From NCBI GenBank assembly GCA_044346175.1, contig JBIIZQ010000004.1:97353-161352 (forward strand): a stretch of 64,000 nucleotides of DNA. The letters are read 5' to 3'. Position numbers and translations under genes: made by a program. Shown here piece after piece: positions 35,826 to 44,817 of this stretch (position 1 is its first letter; the number at the start of each line of letters is the position of its first letter). The notes beneath the pieces were generated by a model that worked only from the letters and a program-made list of their open reading frames with translations, ran no database searches and was not told where the DNA came from. The DNA comes from JBJTUH01 sp044346175. GTDB taxonomy: Bacteria > Cyanobacteriota > Vampirovibrionia > Vampirovibrionales > JAJTHC01.

Positions 35826-36335
35826 ATGACGCTTACCTCTGAAGCATCCTCCCCTGTGGCACTTCATGCCACACAAGCTGAAACACTTTCTTTGCCTTTG
35901 GATGTTATCGCCATTCAAAAATTGATTCCTCATCGCTATCCTTTTCTGCTTATTGACCGTGTAGAATCGCTTACACCAGGGAAGCATGCCATAGGGTACA
36001 AGTGTGTTTCTATGAACGAATGGTATTTTCAGGGACATTTCCCGCAACACCCTTTAATGCCTGGGGTACTTATTACCGAGGCTTTGGCACAGCTTGCATG
36101 TGTCTGTGTACAGGTGTTACCTGAGTTCAAGGGGCGCTTAGGTGTATTCAGTGGGATTGATGGCATGCGCTTTCGGAAAATGGTACAACCTGGCGACGTG
36201 ATAAAGCTTGAGGTTCATGTGACGGCACTACGCAAAATGCTCGGGAAGGCTCATGCCATTGCCACGGTCGATGGGCAGTTGGCTGCTGAAGGTGATGTGA
36301 TGTTTTCCATTTTACCCGCAGAGACTACTACTTAA
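35826..36335 (+). CDS. fabZ: 3-hydroxyacyl-[ACP] dehydratase
   Basis: Dehydrates 3-hydroxyacyl-ACP in fatty acid elongation. 169 residues; hot-dog fold. Seen: IPHRYPFLLIDRV, the catalytic His in GHFPQHPLMPGV and the catalytic Glu in LITEALAQL. About 25 residues precede the usual start. ATG at 35826 rather than GTG at 35784. Next to lpxA, as in many outer-membrane bacteria, balancing fatty acid and lipid A supply. Confidence 0.96.
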   Translation: MTLTSEASSPVALHATQAETLSLPLDVIAIQKLIPHRYPFLLIDRVESLTPGKHAIGYKCVSMNEWYFQGHFPQHPLMPGVLITEALAQLACVCVQVLPEFKGRLGVFSGIDGMRFRKMVQPGDVIKLEVHVTALRKMLGKAHAIATVDGQLAAEGDVMFSILPAETTT

Positions 36336-36397
36336 GTGTGTTTGGATAGTAGCCCCTTTGTCATTTTGTGCCTTGTGATGAAAGTGACCCATACTTC

Positions 36398-37294
36398 ATG
36401 ATGTTCTCTGTGTCTGCTTCTGTTTCTCCTAAAACCATGATTCATCCTACTGCCATTATTCATCCCACAGCAGTCATTGAGGAGGGTGTGTCTATCGGTC
36501 CCTATGCCATTGTGGGAGAAGCGTGTGTGGTGGGTGAAGGCTCTGTGTTGGCCTCTCATGCCGTGCTACAACGCTGGGTTCGTTTAGGTAAGGAGGTGCG
36601 TGTCGATAGTCATGCGACCGTCGGTGGCGACCCTCAAGACCTCAAATATAAGGGGGAGCGTAGCTGGGTTGAGGTGGGCGACCGCACGCAACTACGTGAA
36701 TGTGTGACGATTCACCGTCCGACAGGGGAAGACCTCATCACCAAAGTGGGTTCCGATTGTTTACTGATGGCGTATAGCCATGTGGCACACAACGCCGAAG
36801 TTGAACAAGGTGTGATTATGGCAAACGCCGTACAGCTTGGAGGACATTCGTTTGTTGGGCAGAAGGCTTTTCTTGGGGGAGCCTGTGTGGTGCAACAAGG
36901 ATGCCGTGTAGGTGAGTATGCCATTATGGGTGGCTTTGGTGGCACGCGCCAAGATATTCCGCCGTTTGCAAAAACAGCGGGGGGTGGTATGGCGGTTATT
37001 CAAGGTATCAATGCGGTAGGCTTACGTCGTGCGGGCATGAGTGTTCAGACCCGTAAATTGATTCAAGATGCGTTCAATCTTCTGTTTTTTGAACATCGTA
37101 ATATCAGCCAAGGGGTGCTTGAGCTTGAAGCCACATTCCCTGTAGACACAACGCCTGAGCTACAAAGACTCCTTGCCTTTGTGAAGAGTAGTACCAAGGG
37201 TTTTAGAGCACAATCTAAACGAGCCATGACCCATGGGGATGGTAAACGCCAAGAGTCTTCTTTGGAATCTTCATCTGAGGATGATTTAGACTAG
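36398..37294 (+). CDS. lpxA: UDP-N-acetylglucosamine O-acyltransferase
   Basis: First step of lipid A synthesis, which implies an outer membrane with LPS. About 298 residues. Left-handed beta-helix hexapeptide repeats (IHPTAIIHPTAVIEEGVSIG in pieces), the catalytic His in MAYSHVAHN, and the C-terminal helical domain QGINAVGLRRAGM. The ATGATG start is at 36398; GTG at 36368 is in frame but less likely. The C-terminus carries about 35 extra Ser/Lys/Glu residues. Confidence 0.96.
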   Translation: MMFSVSASVSPKTMIHPTAIIHPTAVIEEGVSIGPYAIVGEACVVGEGSVLASHAVLQRWVRLGKEVRVDSHATVGGDPQDLKYKGERSWVEVGDRTQLRECVTIHRPTGEDLITKVGSDCLLMAYSHVAHNAEVEQGVIMANAVQLGGHSFVGQKAFLGGACVVQQGCRVGEYAIMGGFGGTRQDIPPFAKTAGGGMAVIQGINAVGLRRAGMSVQTRKLIQDAFNLLFFEHRNISQGVLELEATFPVDTTPELQRLLAFVKSSTKGFRAQSKRAMTHGDGKRQESSLESSSEDDLD

Positions 37295-37388
37295 TAAGAG
37301 CCTCCGTGTGGTGTGCTTGGTCGGTGTCTTTTTTGTACGTACTTGTGTTCAGAAACATACTAACGATAAAAAAGGATTTTGTACCCCG

Positions 37389-37688
37389 ATGATGTACGTT
37401 ATCATTGATTTGTGTATTGTGCCTTTGGGTGTTGGTGTCAGTGTGAGTGAGTACATTGCGGTGTGTGAAAAGCTTATTCAGCAAGCTGGTCTTTCGCATC
37501 ATTTACATGCCTATGGCACCAATATTGAAGGGGAATGGGATGAGGTCATGGCTGTTGTAAAGGCCTGCCATGAGGCATTACATACGATGGGGGTTCCAAG
37601 AATCACGACGACCATGAAAATGGGTACACGTACTGACAAACACCAAACCATCGCCCATAAAGTACAGAGTGTTCAAGCGAAGGTATAG
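37389..37688 (+). CDS. MTH1187/thiamine-binding family protein
   Basis: 99 residues, beta-alpha-beta ferredoxin-like fold. Family marks: DLCIVPLGVGVSVSEYIA, HAYGTNIEGEWDEVM and the GVPRITTTMKMGTRTDK end. Members bind thiamine or related small molecules; exact role is unknown. ATGATG start at 37389 with AAAGGA about ten bases upstream; the frame is open further upstream but the family begins here. Confidence 0.9.
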   Translation: MMYVIIDLCIVPLGVGVSVSEYIAVCEKLIQQAGLSHHLHAYGTNIEGEWDEVMAVVKACHEALHTMGVPRITTTMKMGTRTDKHQTIAHKVQSVQAKV

Positions 37689-37739
37689 AAGGTAAGGGTA
37701 GGGTCTATCGTCTAAAGTGAGAGGTTTCTTGTTGTAGAC

Positions 37740-37815
37740 GTGGTGCCTTCCTTTTTTTGTTTTGATTTTTATGTGTTTTTCTAATTTTTTTTGTTTTTGT
37801 TTTTGTTTCTGTGTG
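37740..37815 (+). repeat. T-rich low-complexity tract
   Basis: A run of T-blocks spaced by G, C or A (TTTTTTTG, TTTTTGTTTTTGTTTCTG) immediately before the DUF561 gene. It could serve as the tail of a terminator for the preceding gene or be simple slippage sequence. Confidence 0.6.
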
Positions 37816-37839
37816 ACTTCATGAAAAAGGATGATGTTT

Positions 37840-38550
37840 ATGTCGATTAAAGCCATTGCTGGTATTCAAAATCTGGATGTAGCTTCTGTAATGACCCTGA
37901 CCCGTGCGGCCATGGCAGCAGGTGTTGCGGCTGTGGATGTCGCCGCCGATGCTGAGGTGTTGCGTGCTGTGCTGGCTGAGGCTAAAGGGCATATGACAGT
38001 GTTTGCTTCTTCTGTGAGTGCTGAAGCCCTTCTTGAAGCAGAGGTATTAGGGGCTGATTACCTTGAGCTTGGTAACTTTGATGGCGTTTACGAGCGTGGT
38101 CACTTCATTACAGCTGAAGAAGTAAAAGCCCTTTTGGATACACTGGCTACGTCTTGGAAACGTCAAGCAGGTTTGTGTGTCACGATTCCTGGACATCTTC
38201 ATCGTGAAGCCCAAGTACAATTGGCACAATATGCTCAAGAGATGGGTGCTACATTGATTCAAACCGAAGGTGCCACACGCCAGTTACACCAAGAAGCCAC
38301 GGTTGCCCATACTTCGGCCACCAAATTTGACATTACCTTAGAAAACACACGCACGCTTTCTCAAGCGGTCTCTATCCCCGTGATGAGTGCAACAGGCGTG
38401 ACACTTGAAAATATGATGACTGCCTACCAAGCAGGAGCTACGTGGGTTGGTGTGGGTCGTAGTGTGAATACCTTGGGTTCCTATGAAGCCATGGTGACGA
38501 TGCTTGCCGCCATGCAAACACAAGCTAAAGCCCACCAAAAGGCCGCTTAG
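37840..38550 (+). CDS. DUF561 / Ycf23-type TIM-barrel protein
   Basis: About 236 residues, recognised as the DUF561 family (Ycf23 in plastids), found mainly in cyanobacteria and algal plastids; function unknown, fold like phosphate-binding TIM barrels. Seen: AAGVAAVDVAAD, GADYLELGNFDGVYERG, TIPGHLHREAQ, and the phosphate-loop-like SATGVTLENMMTAYQAGATWVGVG. AAAAAGG abuts the ATGATG at 37831, so the ATG at 37840 (MSIKAIAG) has better spacing. One of the best lineage markers in the window. Confidence 0.88.
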   Translation: MSIKAIAGIQNLDVASVMTLTRAAMAAGVAAVDVAADAEVLRAVLAEAKGHMTVFASSVSAEALLEAEVLGADYLELGNFDGVYERGHFITAEEVKALLDTLATSWKRQAGLCVTIPGHLHREAQVQLAQYAQEMGATLIQTEGATRQLHQEATVAHTSATKFDITLENTRTLSQAVSIPVMSATGVTLENMMTAYQAGATWVGVGRSVNTLGSYEAMVTMLAAMQTQAKAHQKAA

Positions 38551-38874
38551 TCATTCTCGTTTTAGGTATCGGCTTTTCAAATTCAACCCTTTTACGGAGT
38601 TTTCTGTAAGAGGGTTGAACTTTGAGTATGCGTAGCGGTATACTATAAAACATAAGGCGAAATAACAAACCCAACACTAAAAAACGCAACGATACACTGA
38701 CTCATTGCGTGTACGGTAGAGGTTTTCCTGTGGTGACTTTATGTGTATTGCGGTATACTTTTGAGTGCCTGTGAAGGGCTTTTCTTGACGCTGTAAGTTT
38801 GCTTACTGTGTGGGATAGCCGTGTTTTGTAATGTGCTTGTGTCTGTCAAAAAACTGATAAAAGGATAATACACC
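38551..38874. other. 324-bp mdh upstream region
   Basis: Contains the hairpin TTCAACCCT...AGGGTTGAA (38582-38619), a good promoter TTGAAC-N18-TATACT (38615-38644) and a second copy of GCGGTATACT (38635-38644 and 38750-38759). Two start sites for mdh are possible. Confidence 0.5.
38615..38644 (+). promoter_or_regulatory. Candidate distal promoter of mdh
   Basis: TTGAAC, 18 bases, TATACT. The -35 is inside the 3' arm of the preceding hairpin, so termination of DUF561 and initiation for mdh are closely packed. Confidence 0.5.
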
Positions 38875-39825
38875 ATGATGATGCGTCAAAAACTTGTGGT
38901 TGTAGGTGCTGGTAATGTTGGAGCCACCCTTGCACAACGTGCTGCTGAGGCGGAACTGTTTAAACAAGTGGTACTCATTGACATTGCAGAGGGTATTCCT
39001 CAGGGTAAAGCGTTGGATATTTTACAATCGGGTCCAGTGTATGGCTATGATACCTATGTGGTAGGTGCGAATGATTATGACCTTGCTCAAGATGCCGATG
39101 TGGTTGTGATTACTGCTGGCGTGGCTCGTAAACCTGGTATGAGTCGTGATGACCTTTTAGACATCAATGCCAAGGTACTCCAAGGGGTGTGTGAACAAAT
39201 TAAAGTCAAAGCGCCTAACAGTATCGTGATTGTGGTCTCGAATCCCCTAGATGCTATGTGTCATGTGGCATATGCAACCCTTGGCTTCCCCAAAGAGCGT
39301 GTGCTTGGCATGGCTGGTGTGTTGGATACAGCCCGTTTCCGTACGTTTATTGCCCAGCACTTAAATGCCTGCGTGGAAGATGTTCAAGCCTTTGTACTGG
39401 GTGGACATGGTGATTCCATGGTACCCTTAACCCGCTATACCTCGGTGGCTGGGATTCCTGTTGAAACCCTTATTGATAAACCTGCCCTAGAGGCCATTGT
39501 ACAGCGGGCCCGTGTGGGTGGTGCTGAAATTGTTGGCTATCTTAAAACAGGCTCTGCCTTCTATGCCCCTAGTGCTTCTGTGATTGCGATGCTTGAGTCT
39601 ATCGTCAAGGACAAAAAACGTATTCTGCCTTCGTCTGCACTCCTTGAGGGTGAATTCGGCGTAGAGGGTTTATACGTTGGCGTGCCTTGTAAGTTAGGTG
39701 CCAAAGGGCTTGAGCAAATCATGACCATTACGCTTACGGAAGAAGAAAATGCCATGTTGCAAGTCTCTATCAATGATGTTTCTTCCTTGGTATCGACTTT
39801 GAAGAAAACGGGCTACGTGAAGTAA
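38875..39825 (+). CDS. mdh: Malate dehydrogenase (LDH-like type)
   Basis: Interconverts malate and oxaloacetate with NAD. 316 residues. Seen: GAGNVGATLAQR, the acidic DIAEGIPQGKALD end of strand 2 (NAD-specific), VVITAGVARKPGMSRDDLL with the Arg pattern for malate rather than lactate, and the catalytic His in GGHGDSMVPL. Start is a triple ATG at 38875, with AAAAGGATAATACACC as ribosome site. Followed by a strong terminator. Confidence 0.95.
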   Translation: MMMRQKLVVVGAGNVGATLAQRAAEAELFKQVVLIDIAEGIPQGKALDILQSGPVYGYDTYVVGANDYDLAQDADVVVITAGVARKPGMSRDDLLDINAKVLQGVCEQIKVKAPNSIVIVVSNPLDAMCHVAYATLGFPKERVLGMAGVLDTARFRTFIAQHLNACVEDVQAFVLGGHGDSMVPLTRYTSVAGIPVETLIDKPALEAIVQRARVGGAEIVGYLKTGSAFYAPSASVIAMLESIVKDKKRILPSSALLEGEFGVEGLYVGVPCKLGAKGLEQIMTITLTEEENAMLQVSINDVSSLVSTLKKTGYVK

Positions 39826-39847
39826 CCTTACCTCTGGTCAGTGTTGA

Positions 39848-39883
39848 TAAAAGCCCTCGTTTCATCCAAGCGGGGGCTTTTTC
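39848..39883 (+). terminator. mdh terminator
   Basis: AAGCCCTCG-tttcatccaag-CGGGGGCTT followed by TTTT: a typical rho-independent terminator. Confidence 0.85.
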
Positions 39884-40115
39884 ATGCAATTTGGTAGGTG
39901 CCTTTACCCTTGAAGGTAGAGGCTGAGGGAGTGTGTAGAAGCCATACCCTTACACCTTGTGGATTACGCTATCTGGGTTCCTCTATACGCTCGCATGGAC
40001 GGGGTCATATTCAGGTTTTACTCATGATATACTCAAAAAAGCGTCTCTTTCGTACCTCCATACGATACCCCTAGTATCGAACCCTCTACCAAACCCTCTT
40101 TGTAATGCCACGCCT

Positions 40116-42287
40116 ATGATACCCACTCAACCCATCATTCAACGTTTACCCGCTGCTGTGGTTAGTCGTATTGCGGCTGGCGAAGTGGTGGAGCGTCCTG
40201 CTTCCGTGGTCAAAGAACTTGTAGAAAACGCTTTGGACGCAGGGGCAAGCCGTATTGAAGTTCAGGCAGAACAAGGCGGACTCTGGTTACGTATTGCGGA
40301 TAATGGCTCAGGGATTCACCCCCAAGATATGCCCCTCGTGTTTGAGAATCATGCCACAAGTAAACTCACCCACTGCACGATGGAGGCTGTCGGCTTTTTA
40401 GAGGACGTGAACACAATGGGCTTTCGAGGGGAAGCGGTTGCGAGTATCGCCAGTGTGGCGAGGGTTCGTTGTACCACCCGAACCTCTGAGATGCCTCAAG
40501 GTTATACCGTACTCCGAGACCCCACCCACCTTGTCGCTTTTGACGACCCTACGACATTCACGCCTGCTGCGTGTGAGGTGGGTACGACCTTTGAAATAGA
40601 AGACCTCTTTTTTAATATTCCTGCACGCAAGGCGTTTTTAAAACAACCTAAAACGGAACTTAGTCTGATTGAAGAAACCCTCCAGCAACTGGCACTTGTT
40701 TCGCCCCATGTGCAGTTTCGTTACATGACGCAAAACGCTTTAAAGTGGCAAACGACTGGCACAGGTGATATAAGAGACGTGCTTGCCTTGTTTCATGCGG
40801 GTCGTAGCTTAGAAGCACAAGACACCTTTAAAGCGATGTTACTCCCCCTCCATTACAAATCTCCGAAAGAGGGCTTAATCCTTACGGGATGGGTGGCTTC
40901 ACCCTCAGCATCTACTTGGCATAAAAACCATAAAAAAGCGTGGCAAAGCTTTGTAAACCTACGCCCTGTACGTAGTCCTGAAATCCTTAAGGCGATTCAG
41001 GATGCTTACCATGCCCTTGTGCCTGATAAATGCTATCCTCTGGTATGTGTCATGTTGACATGTCCGCCTGGTTTTGTAGATGTGAATGTCCATCCTGCCA
41101 AGCGTGAGGTACGGTTTCGGACCAATCAGGCGGTGTACCTTACCGTACACCAAGGGGTTCGTGAGGCTCTCACAGCCCACGCAAGCCATCATTTATTAAC
41201 GGGTACCTCTCCTATGTCGCAATCCTCGGAAGGTACCGAGGGTTCTGGTGGGCTGGTATCTGGTGGGGATGGGTATAGTACGTTAAAACATTTTCCTGAG
41301 AAGCATGTTTCACAGCATGGTACTTTCTCTGGGCATGTTAAACCTTTTTCAGAAGTCCCTATCCCTGCTTTTGAAGCCCATCATTTGCATTATGAATATT
41401 CTCAACCTTCATTGTCAGAAGGGGGTATGGGAAGTGCTTTCCCGCAACCAGCATTACCTTCTCGTCAAAATATTGCCCTGAAAGCATATCCTACGACACC
41501 TGCATTGTCCTCACTCTCTTCAGCTACCCATGAAACACATACGCCTGAGCCTGTGATGCTCAATACTCGAGAACCATGGCGGGTGATAGGGCAGATGGCG
41601 AATACCTATATTTTACTTGAAACCTCCCAAGGTCTTATGATGGTCGACCAACACATTGCCAGTGAGCGTGCTTGGTATGAGCGGTTTATGAACCAACTGC
41701 TAGCGGGATTACATTTATCGGACATTTCCCTTATTGAGGAAGATGCACCTACTTCAGGAGTCCCTACGCAACTGTTATTGGTGCCACAACCTCTCACATT
41801 AAGCCTGAGTGCGTGGGATGAACTGAAGCCCTTTCAGAAAGTCCTACAAGCTTTAGGGTTTCAGCTCCACTACCCTCAAACACCCGACACCACGGAAGGG
41901 GTTTTACTTGGTGTTCCTAATCTTTTTCCTGAAGATAAAGTTCATATGGCAAAGCCCTTGCCACTTTTCATGTCTTTATTTGAACTCCTCACCACGTATG
42001 CACACACACTCACCCCTGATGTCGTACCCTCTTCGCAGGGTCTCATACCTGTGGTACAACATTGGGCGAGCGACCATGTAGCGACCATGGCATGTCATCG
42101 TGCTGTGCGTGCAGGCGATACCTTAACGATGGACATGATGCAAATGATTGTAGCCGATTGGTTGTCTTCTAAACTTCCTTGGAGTTGTCCGCATGGTCGT
42201 CCTATTGCACACACGCTTACAATGCGAGAAGTCAATCAGTTTTTTGAACGCCCTTCCTTGCCAGCGAATGCCCTCACGCAAAGATAG
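40116..42287 (+). CDS. mutL: DNA mismatch repair protein MutL
   Basis: 723 residues. N-terminal GHKL ATPase (ELVENALDAGA, ADNGSGI, GFRGEAVASI), VNVHPAKREVRF, a Ser/His/Pro-rich linker (~395-520) and a C-terminal dimerisation domain with DQHIASERAWYE, matching the MutL endonuclease motif DQHA(x)2E(x)4E except Ala to Ile; the late ACHRAVRAGD and CPHGRPI motifs are also present. So it is probably a nicking MutL, as in bacteria lacking MutH. The frame is open from 39957, but MIPTQPIIQRLP at 40116 is the family start. queG begins five bases after the stop. Confidence 0.95.
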   Translation: MIPTQPIIQRLPAAVVSRIAAGEVVERPASVVKELVENALDAGASRIEVQAEQGGLWLRIADNGSGIHPQDMPLVFENHATSKLTHCTMEAVGFLEDVNTMGFRGEAVASIASVARVRCTTRTSEMPQGYTVLRDPTHLVAFDDPTTFTPAACEVGTTFEIEDLFFNIPARKAFLKQPKTELSLIEETLQQLALVSPHVQFRYMTQNALKWQTTGTGDIRDVLALFHAGRSLEAQDTFKAMLLPLHYKSPKEGLILTGWVASPSASTWHKNHKKAWQSFVNLRPVRSPEILKAIQDAYHALVPDKCYPLVCVMLTCPPGFVDVNVHPAKREVRFRTNQAVYLTVHQGVREALTAHASHHLLTGTSPMSQSSEGTEGSGGLVSGGDGYSTLKHFPEKHVSQHGTFSGHVKPFSEVPIPAFEAHHLHYEYSQPSLSEGGMGSAFPQPALPSRQNIALKAYPTTPALSSLSSATHETHTPEPVMLNTREPWRVIGQMANTYILLETSQGLMMVDQHIASERAWYERFMNQLLAGLHLSDISLIEEDAPTSGVPTQLLLVPQPLTLSLSAWDELKPFQKVLQALGFQLHYPQTPDTTEGVLLGVPNLFPEDKVHMAKPLPLFMSLFELLTTYAHTLTPDVVPSSQGLIPVVQHWASDHVATMACHRAVRAGDTLTMDMMQMIVADWLSSKLPWSCPHGRPIAHTLTMREVNQFFERPSLPANALTQR

Positions 42288-42292
42288 TCCAT

Positions 42293-43309
42293 ATGACGGC
42301 TGATTCCCCTGAAGCGAAGCCCACCTTTTTAAAACCCTCCCAAGTGGAAGCTCTTGCTTTGGCACAAGGCTTTACCCAAGCCAAATTTCTTCCTAATGCA
42401 CCCCATGTACGTTTTCCTTCCGAGGCGTTTGAACATTGGTTACAGCAAGGGTATCATGCCGATATGGCTTGGATGACACGCCATAAAAGCCAACGCCTTC
42501 ATCCTGCTACCCTTGTACAAGAAGCCCAAGAGGGTGGCTTTATGGTTGAAAGTATCTTAGTTGTCACCATGAATTATGCCCAAGATGTGCGCCGCTCAGA
42601 CACAACGACTCCTAAAATAGCACGTTATGCCCGTGGAAGAGATTACCACCGTGTGATTAAAAAACGTTTGCAAACCCTCCTGAAACACCTACAAGCTGAT
42701 TACCCCACGTTACAAGGCCGTGCATTCACAGACTCTGCACCTATGCTCGAGCGTGCCATGGTGGTTCAAGCGGGTCTTGCGTGGCAAGGGAAAAACTGTA
42801 ATATCATTAGTCCTGCTCATGGGTCGTATTTATTCATAGGAAGCTTATTTTTGAGCTTACCTTTAGAATTAGAAAAGGCTGATGCCTTCTCTTTACCCGT
42901 CATGCCCGACTTATGCGGTAAGTGTAGCCGTTGTATTCAAGCCTGTCCTACCGAGGCTCTGTTGGAGGACACCCGTCAATTAGATGCCAATAAGTGCATT
43001 GCTTATTGGACTATTGAAGCCACCCATACGACCCCCATCCCAGATACCATTGCCTCAAAAGCCCAAGGTTGGGTGTTTGGGTGTGATATTTGCCAAGAGG
43101 TTTGTCCTTGGAATATCAAGTTTGCACGTCCTACCACAGAACCTGACTTCCTTACGCCGAAACATCCTTGGCAACAACACCCTACAGCATCTTGGCTCTC
43201 TCAAGCGACTGAAACGACGTTTGCTCAAGCCATGGCGGGTACCCCTTTAATGCGTGCGGGTTTACAACGCTTACAGCACACATGGCAACAAGTGATAGCA
43301 ACGCACTAA
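42293..43309 (+). CDS. queG: Epoxyqueuosine reductase
   Basis: Cobalamin- and [4Fe-4S]-dependent last step of queuosine formation in tRNA wobble position 34. 338 residues. Seen: YARGRDYHRVIKKRL, DSAPMLERA, GKNCNII, and two cluster motifs CGKCSRCIQACPTEAL and CDICQEVCPWN. The 3' end of mutL and the start are five bases apart, so translational coupling is likely. Confidence 0.95.
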   Translation: MTADSPEAKPTFLKPSQVEALALAQGFTQAKFLPNAPHVRFPSEAFEHWLQQGYHADMAWMTRHKSQRLHPATLVQEAQEGGFMVESILVVTMNYAQDVRRSDTTTPKIARYARGRDYHRVIKKRLQTLLKHLQADYPTLQGRAFTDSAPMLERAMVVQAGLAWQGKNCNIISPAHGSYLFIGSLFLSLPLELEKADAFSLPVMPDLCGKCSRCIQACPTEALLEDTRQLDANKCIAYWTIEATHTTPIPDTIASKAQGWVFGCDICQEVCPWNIKFARPTTEPDFLTPKHPWQQHPTASWLSQATETTFAQAMAGTPLMRAGLQRLQHTWQQVIATH

Positions 43310-43334
43310 GTGTCGTGTTTAAGACACCGCACGC

Positions 43335-43658
43335 CTACAAAAGACCGTCTTTCATCATGAGGGTGAATCCGCTCTGGTTCAAAGCGGTTTGTTTGGCTTC
43401 TTGTGAACCACTTTGTGCTTTGGCTTTACGGTTGAGGGCTTTATCCAAACCACCCTCTAACGGATGTCCATGTAAGCTACTGACGACTTTATGGTTGGAA
43501 GACTGTTCAGCTTCTTGTTGCAAAGATGAAGCCACTTCCATCAATGCGTTTGAGATAACTGACACCCACGGTACCTCACGGTTTGACACTTCTACCAAGT
43601 TAGTTTCTTGATAACTATGACGATAGGCATCTGAGGGACTGGGAGGAGTGGTCATCAT
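43335..43658 (-). CDS. Hypothetical protein (107 aa)
   Basis: Soluble, helical, Gln/Ser-rich; no recognised domain. The ATGATG start at 43658 follows the window's habit and supports it being translated. Convergent with queG, 25 bases apart; upstream is the tRNA-Gly terminator. Confidence 0.6.
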   Translation of the reverse strand: MMTTPPSPSDAYRHSYQETNLVEVSNREVPWVSVISNALMEVASSLQQEAEQSSNHKVVSSLHGHPLEGGLDKALNRKAKAQSGSQEAKQTALNQSGFTLMMKDGLL

Positions 43659-43872
43659 GATTGGCAAAAGCTTTCATCCATTATTGATTTACGCTGAGTG
43701 GGTGATACCTACGGGCTTTTGAAAAGGGCGAGCCTCAGCATGGCAAAATTGAGTTACAAGAGAAAACTTCTTGATAACCTTCTGAAACACCTATAGAGTG
43801 TTTCGGCAACTTACGAGGAATCTTTATGAACCCCGAAAGGCTTCATCTATCTGTTTGAAAAAAGCCCACACG

Positions 43873-43911
43873 AAAAAATCGCTTCTTTTAACCGAAATCA
43901 AAAGAAGCGAT
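43873..43911 (-). terminator. tRNA-Gly terminator
   Basis: On the minus strand ATCGCTTCTTTT-gatttcggtt-AAAAGAAGCGAT followed by TTTTT, starting one base after the encoded CCA. Confidence 0.9.
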
Positions 43912-43987
43912 TGGAGCGGGCAAAGGGACTCGAACCCTCGACCCTCAGCTTGGGAAGCTGATGCTCTACCAACTGAGCTATACCCGC
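43912..43987 (-). tRNA. tRNA-Gly(CCC)
   Basis: 76 nt with CCA encoded. Acceptor GCGGGTA pairs with TGCCCGC (one G-U); D-loop AGCTCAGTTGGTAGAGC; anticodon loop TTCCCAA, giving anticodon CCC for codon GGG; T arm GAGGGTTCGAGTCCC. Followed directly by a strong terminator. Confidence 0.96.
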
Positions 43988-44343
43988 AAGGTTGGTACAC
44001 AGATGCCTTATCATTTATTTATGCCTAGTTATTATCTTAAAAGCATGATGTGAAGTAAAGCTTTTTATGTTTCTTTAGGCAAGGTGTTTGGGTTAATCAA
44101 AGCACATTCGACTTAGAAAAAGAGGGATAAACCCCTGTTTGACCTCATGACCCTAAGCCCTACGAGGATACCCATGTGGTATCATGGCACTGAATTTTTG
44201 TCTTGGTTTTTTCATGGTAAGATGGTACCTTGTCATTGGAATAAGTCTTTTTGCACTGTTCTTTATCTTTCTTTCTCTTTTTTTCACACTTTGCTTGCGT
44301 TTTCTTTTTACATTCACTAGGTACGTTTTAAGGATTCATCCCC
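43988..44343. other. Gap between tRNA-Gly and glutaredoxin
   Basis: 356 bases holding both divergent promoters. A plus-strand ORF (44184-44399) is mostly Phe/Leu and overlaps the glutaredoxin gene; I regard it as non-coding. Confidence 0.35.
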
Positions 44344-44715
44344 ATGTTTTCAACCTTAGATGCAACACAGGCAGATGCTCAAACCCAAGCCCTTGTTGAA
44401 ACGATTCAATCTGAAATCACTCAAAATACCATCATGATTTACAGTAAAGGCAGTGACACGGCACCTCGTTGTGGCTTTACTATGGAAACGGCTGAGTTCT
44501 TCCGCAAGTTAGGTGTTCCCTTTGTGATGCAGGATGTGCTAGACCAGCCTGAAAAACGCCAAGTGCTTTCTGAAATGACACAATGGCCTACATTGCCTAA
44601 AGTGTTCATCAATCAAAAGTTCTACGGTGATACTGATATTCTTGCTCCGATGCTTGAAAATGGTGAGCTTGAGCAAGTATTACGGGAAGCCTTTGGGGAC
44701 AAAATCCAAAACTAG
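44344..44715 (+). CDS. grxD: Monothiol glutaredoxin (Grx4/GrxD type)
   Basis: 123 residues. CGFT active site in PRCGFTMET, the WPTLPKVFI cis-Pro segment and GDTDILAPM mark the CGFS-type monothiol class, which carries [2Fe-2S] clusters with glutathione to apo-proteins. The usual Ser is Thr here (CGFT). Cytosolic. AAGGATTCATCCCC before ATG at 44344. Followed by a bidirectional terminator. Confidence 0.93.
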   Translation: MFSTLDATQADAQTQALVETIQSEITQNTIMIYSKGSDTAPRCGFTMETAEFFRKLGVPFVMQDVLDQPEKRQVLSEMTQWPTLPKVFINQKFYGDTDILAPMLENGELEQVLREAFGDKIQN

Positions 44716-44760
44716 TGAGGTATAGGACCTTGATAGTTTAGGTCATCTCCTTGTTCTCTC

Positions 44761-44804
44761 TTTTTTGAGTGTGTCGTGTTCCGAAAAACACGACACACTT
44801 TCTT
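44761..44804. terminator. Bidirectional terminator between grx and a membrane protein gene
   Basis: AGTGTGTCGTGTT and AACACGACACACT form a 13-bp perfect stem, flanked by T6 on the left and TTTCTT on the right. Confidence 0.85.
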
Positions 44805-44817
44805 ATTGTGTTTAGGT

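Noticed and set aside
44184..44399. 71-aa hydrophobic ORF before glutaredoxin
   Set aside because: Overlaps the glutaredoxin start, is a Phe/Leu-rich translation of a T-rich promoter region and has no ribosome site.
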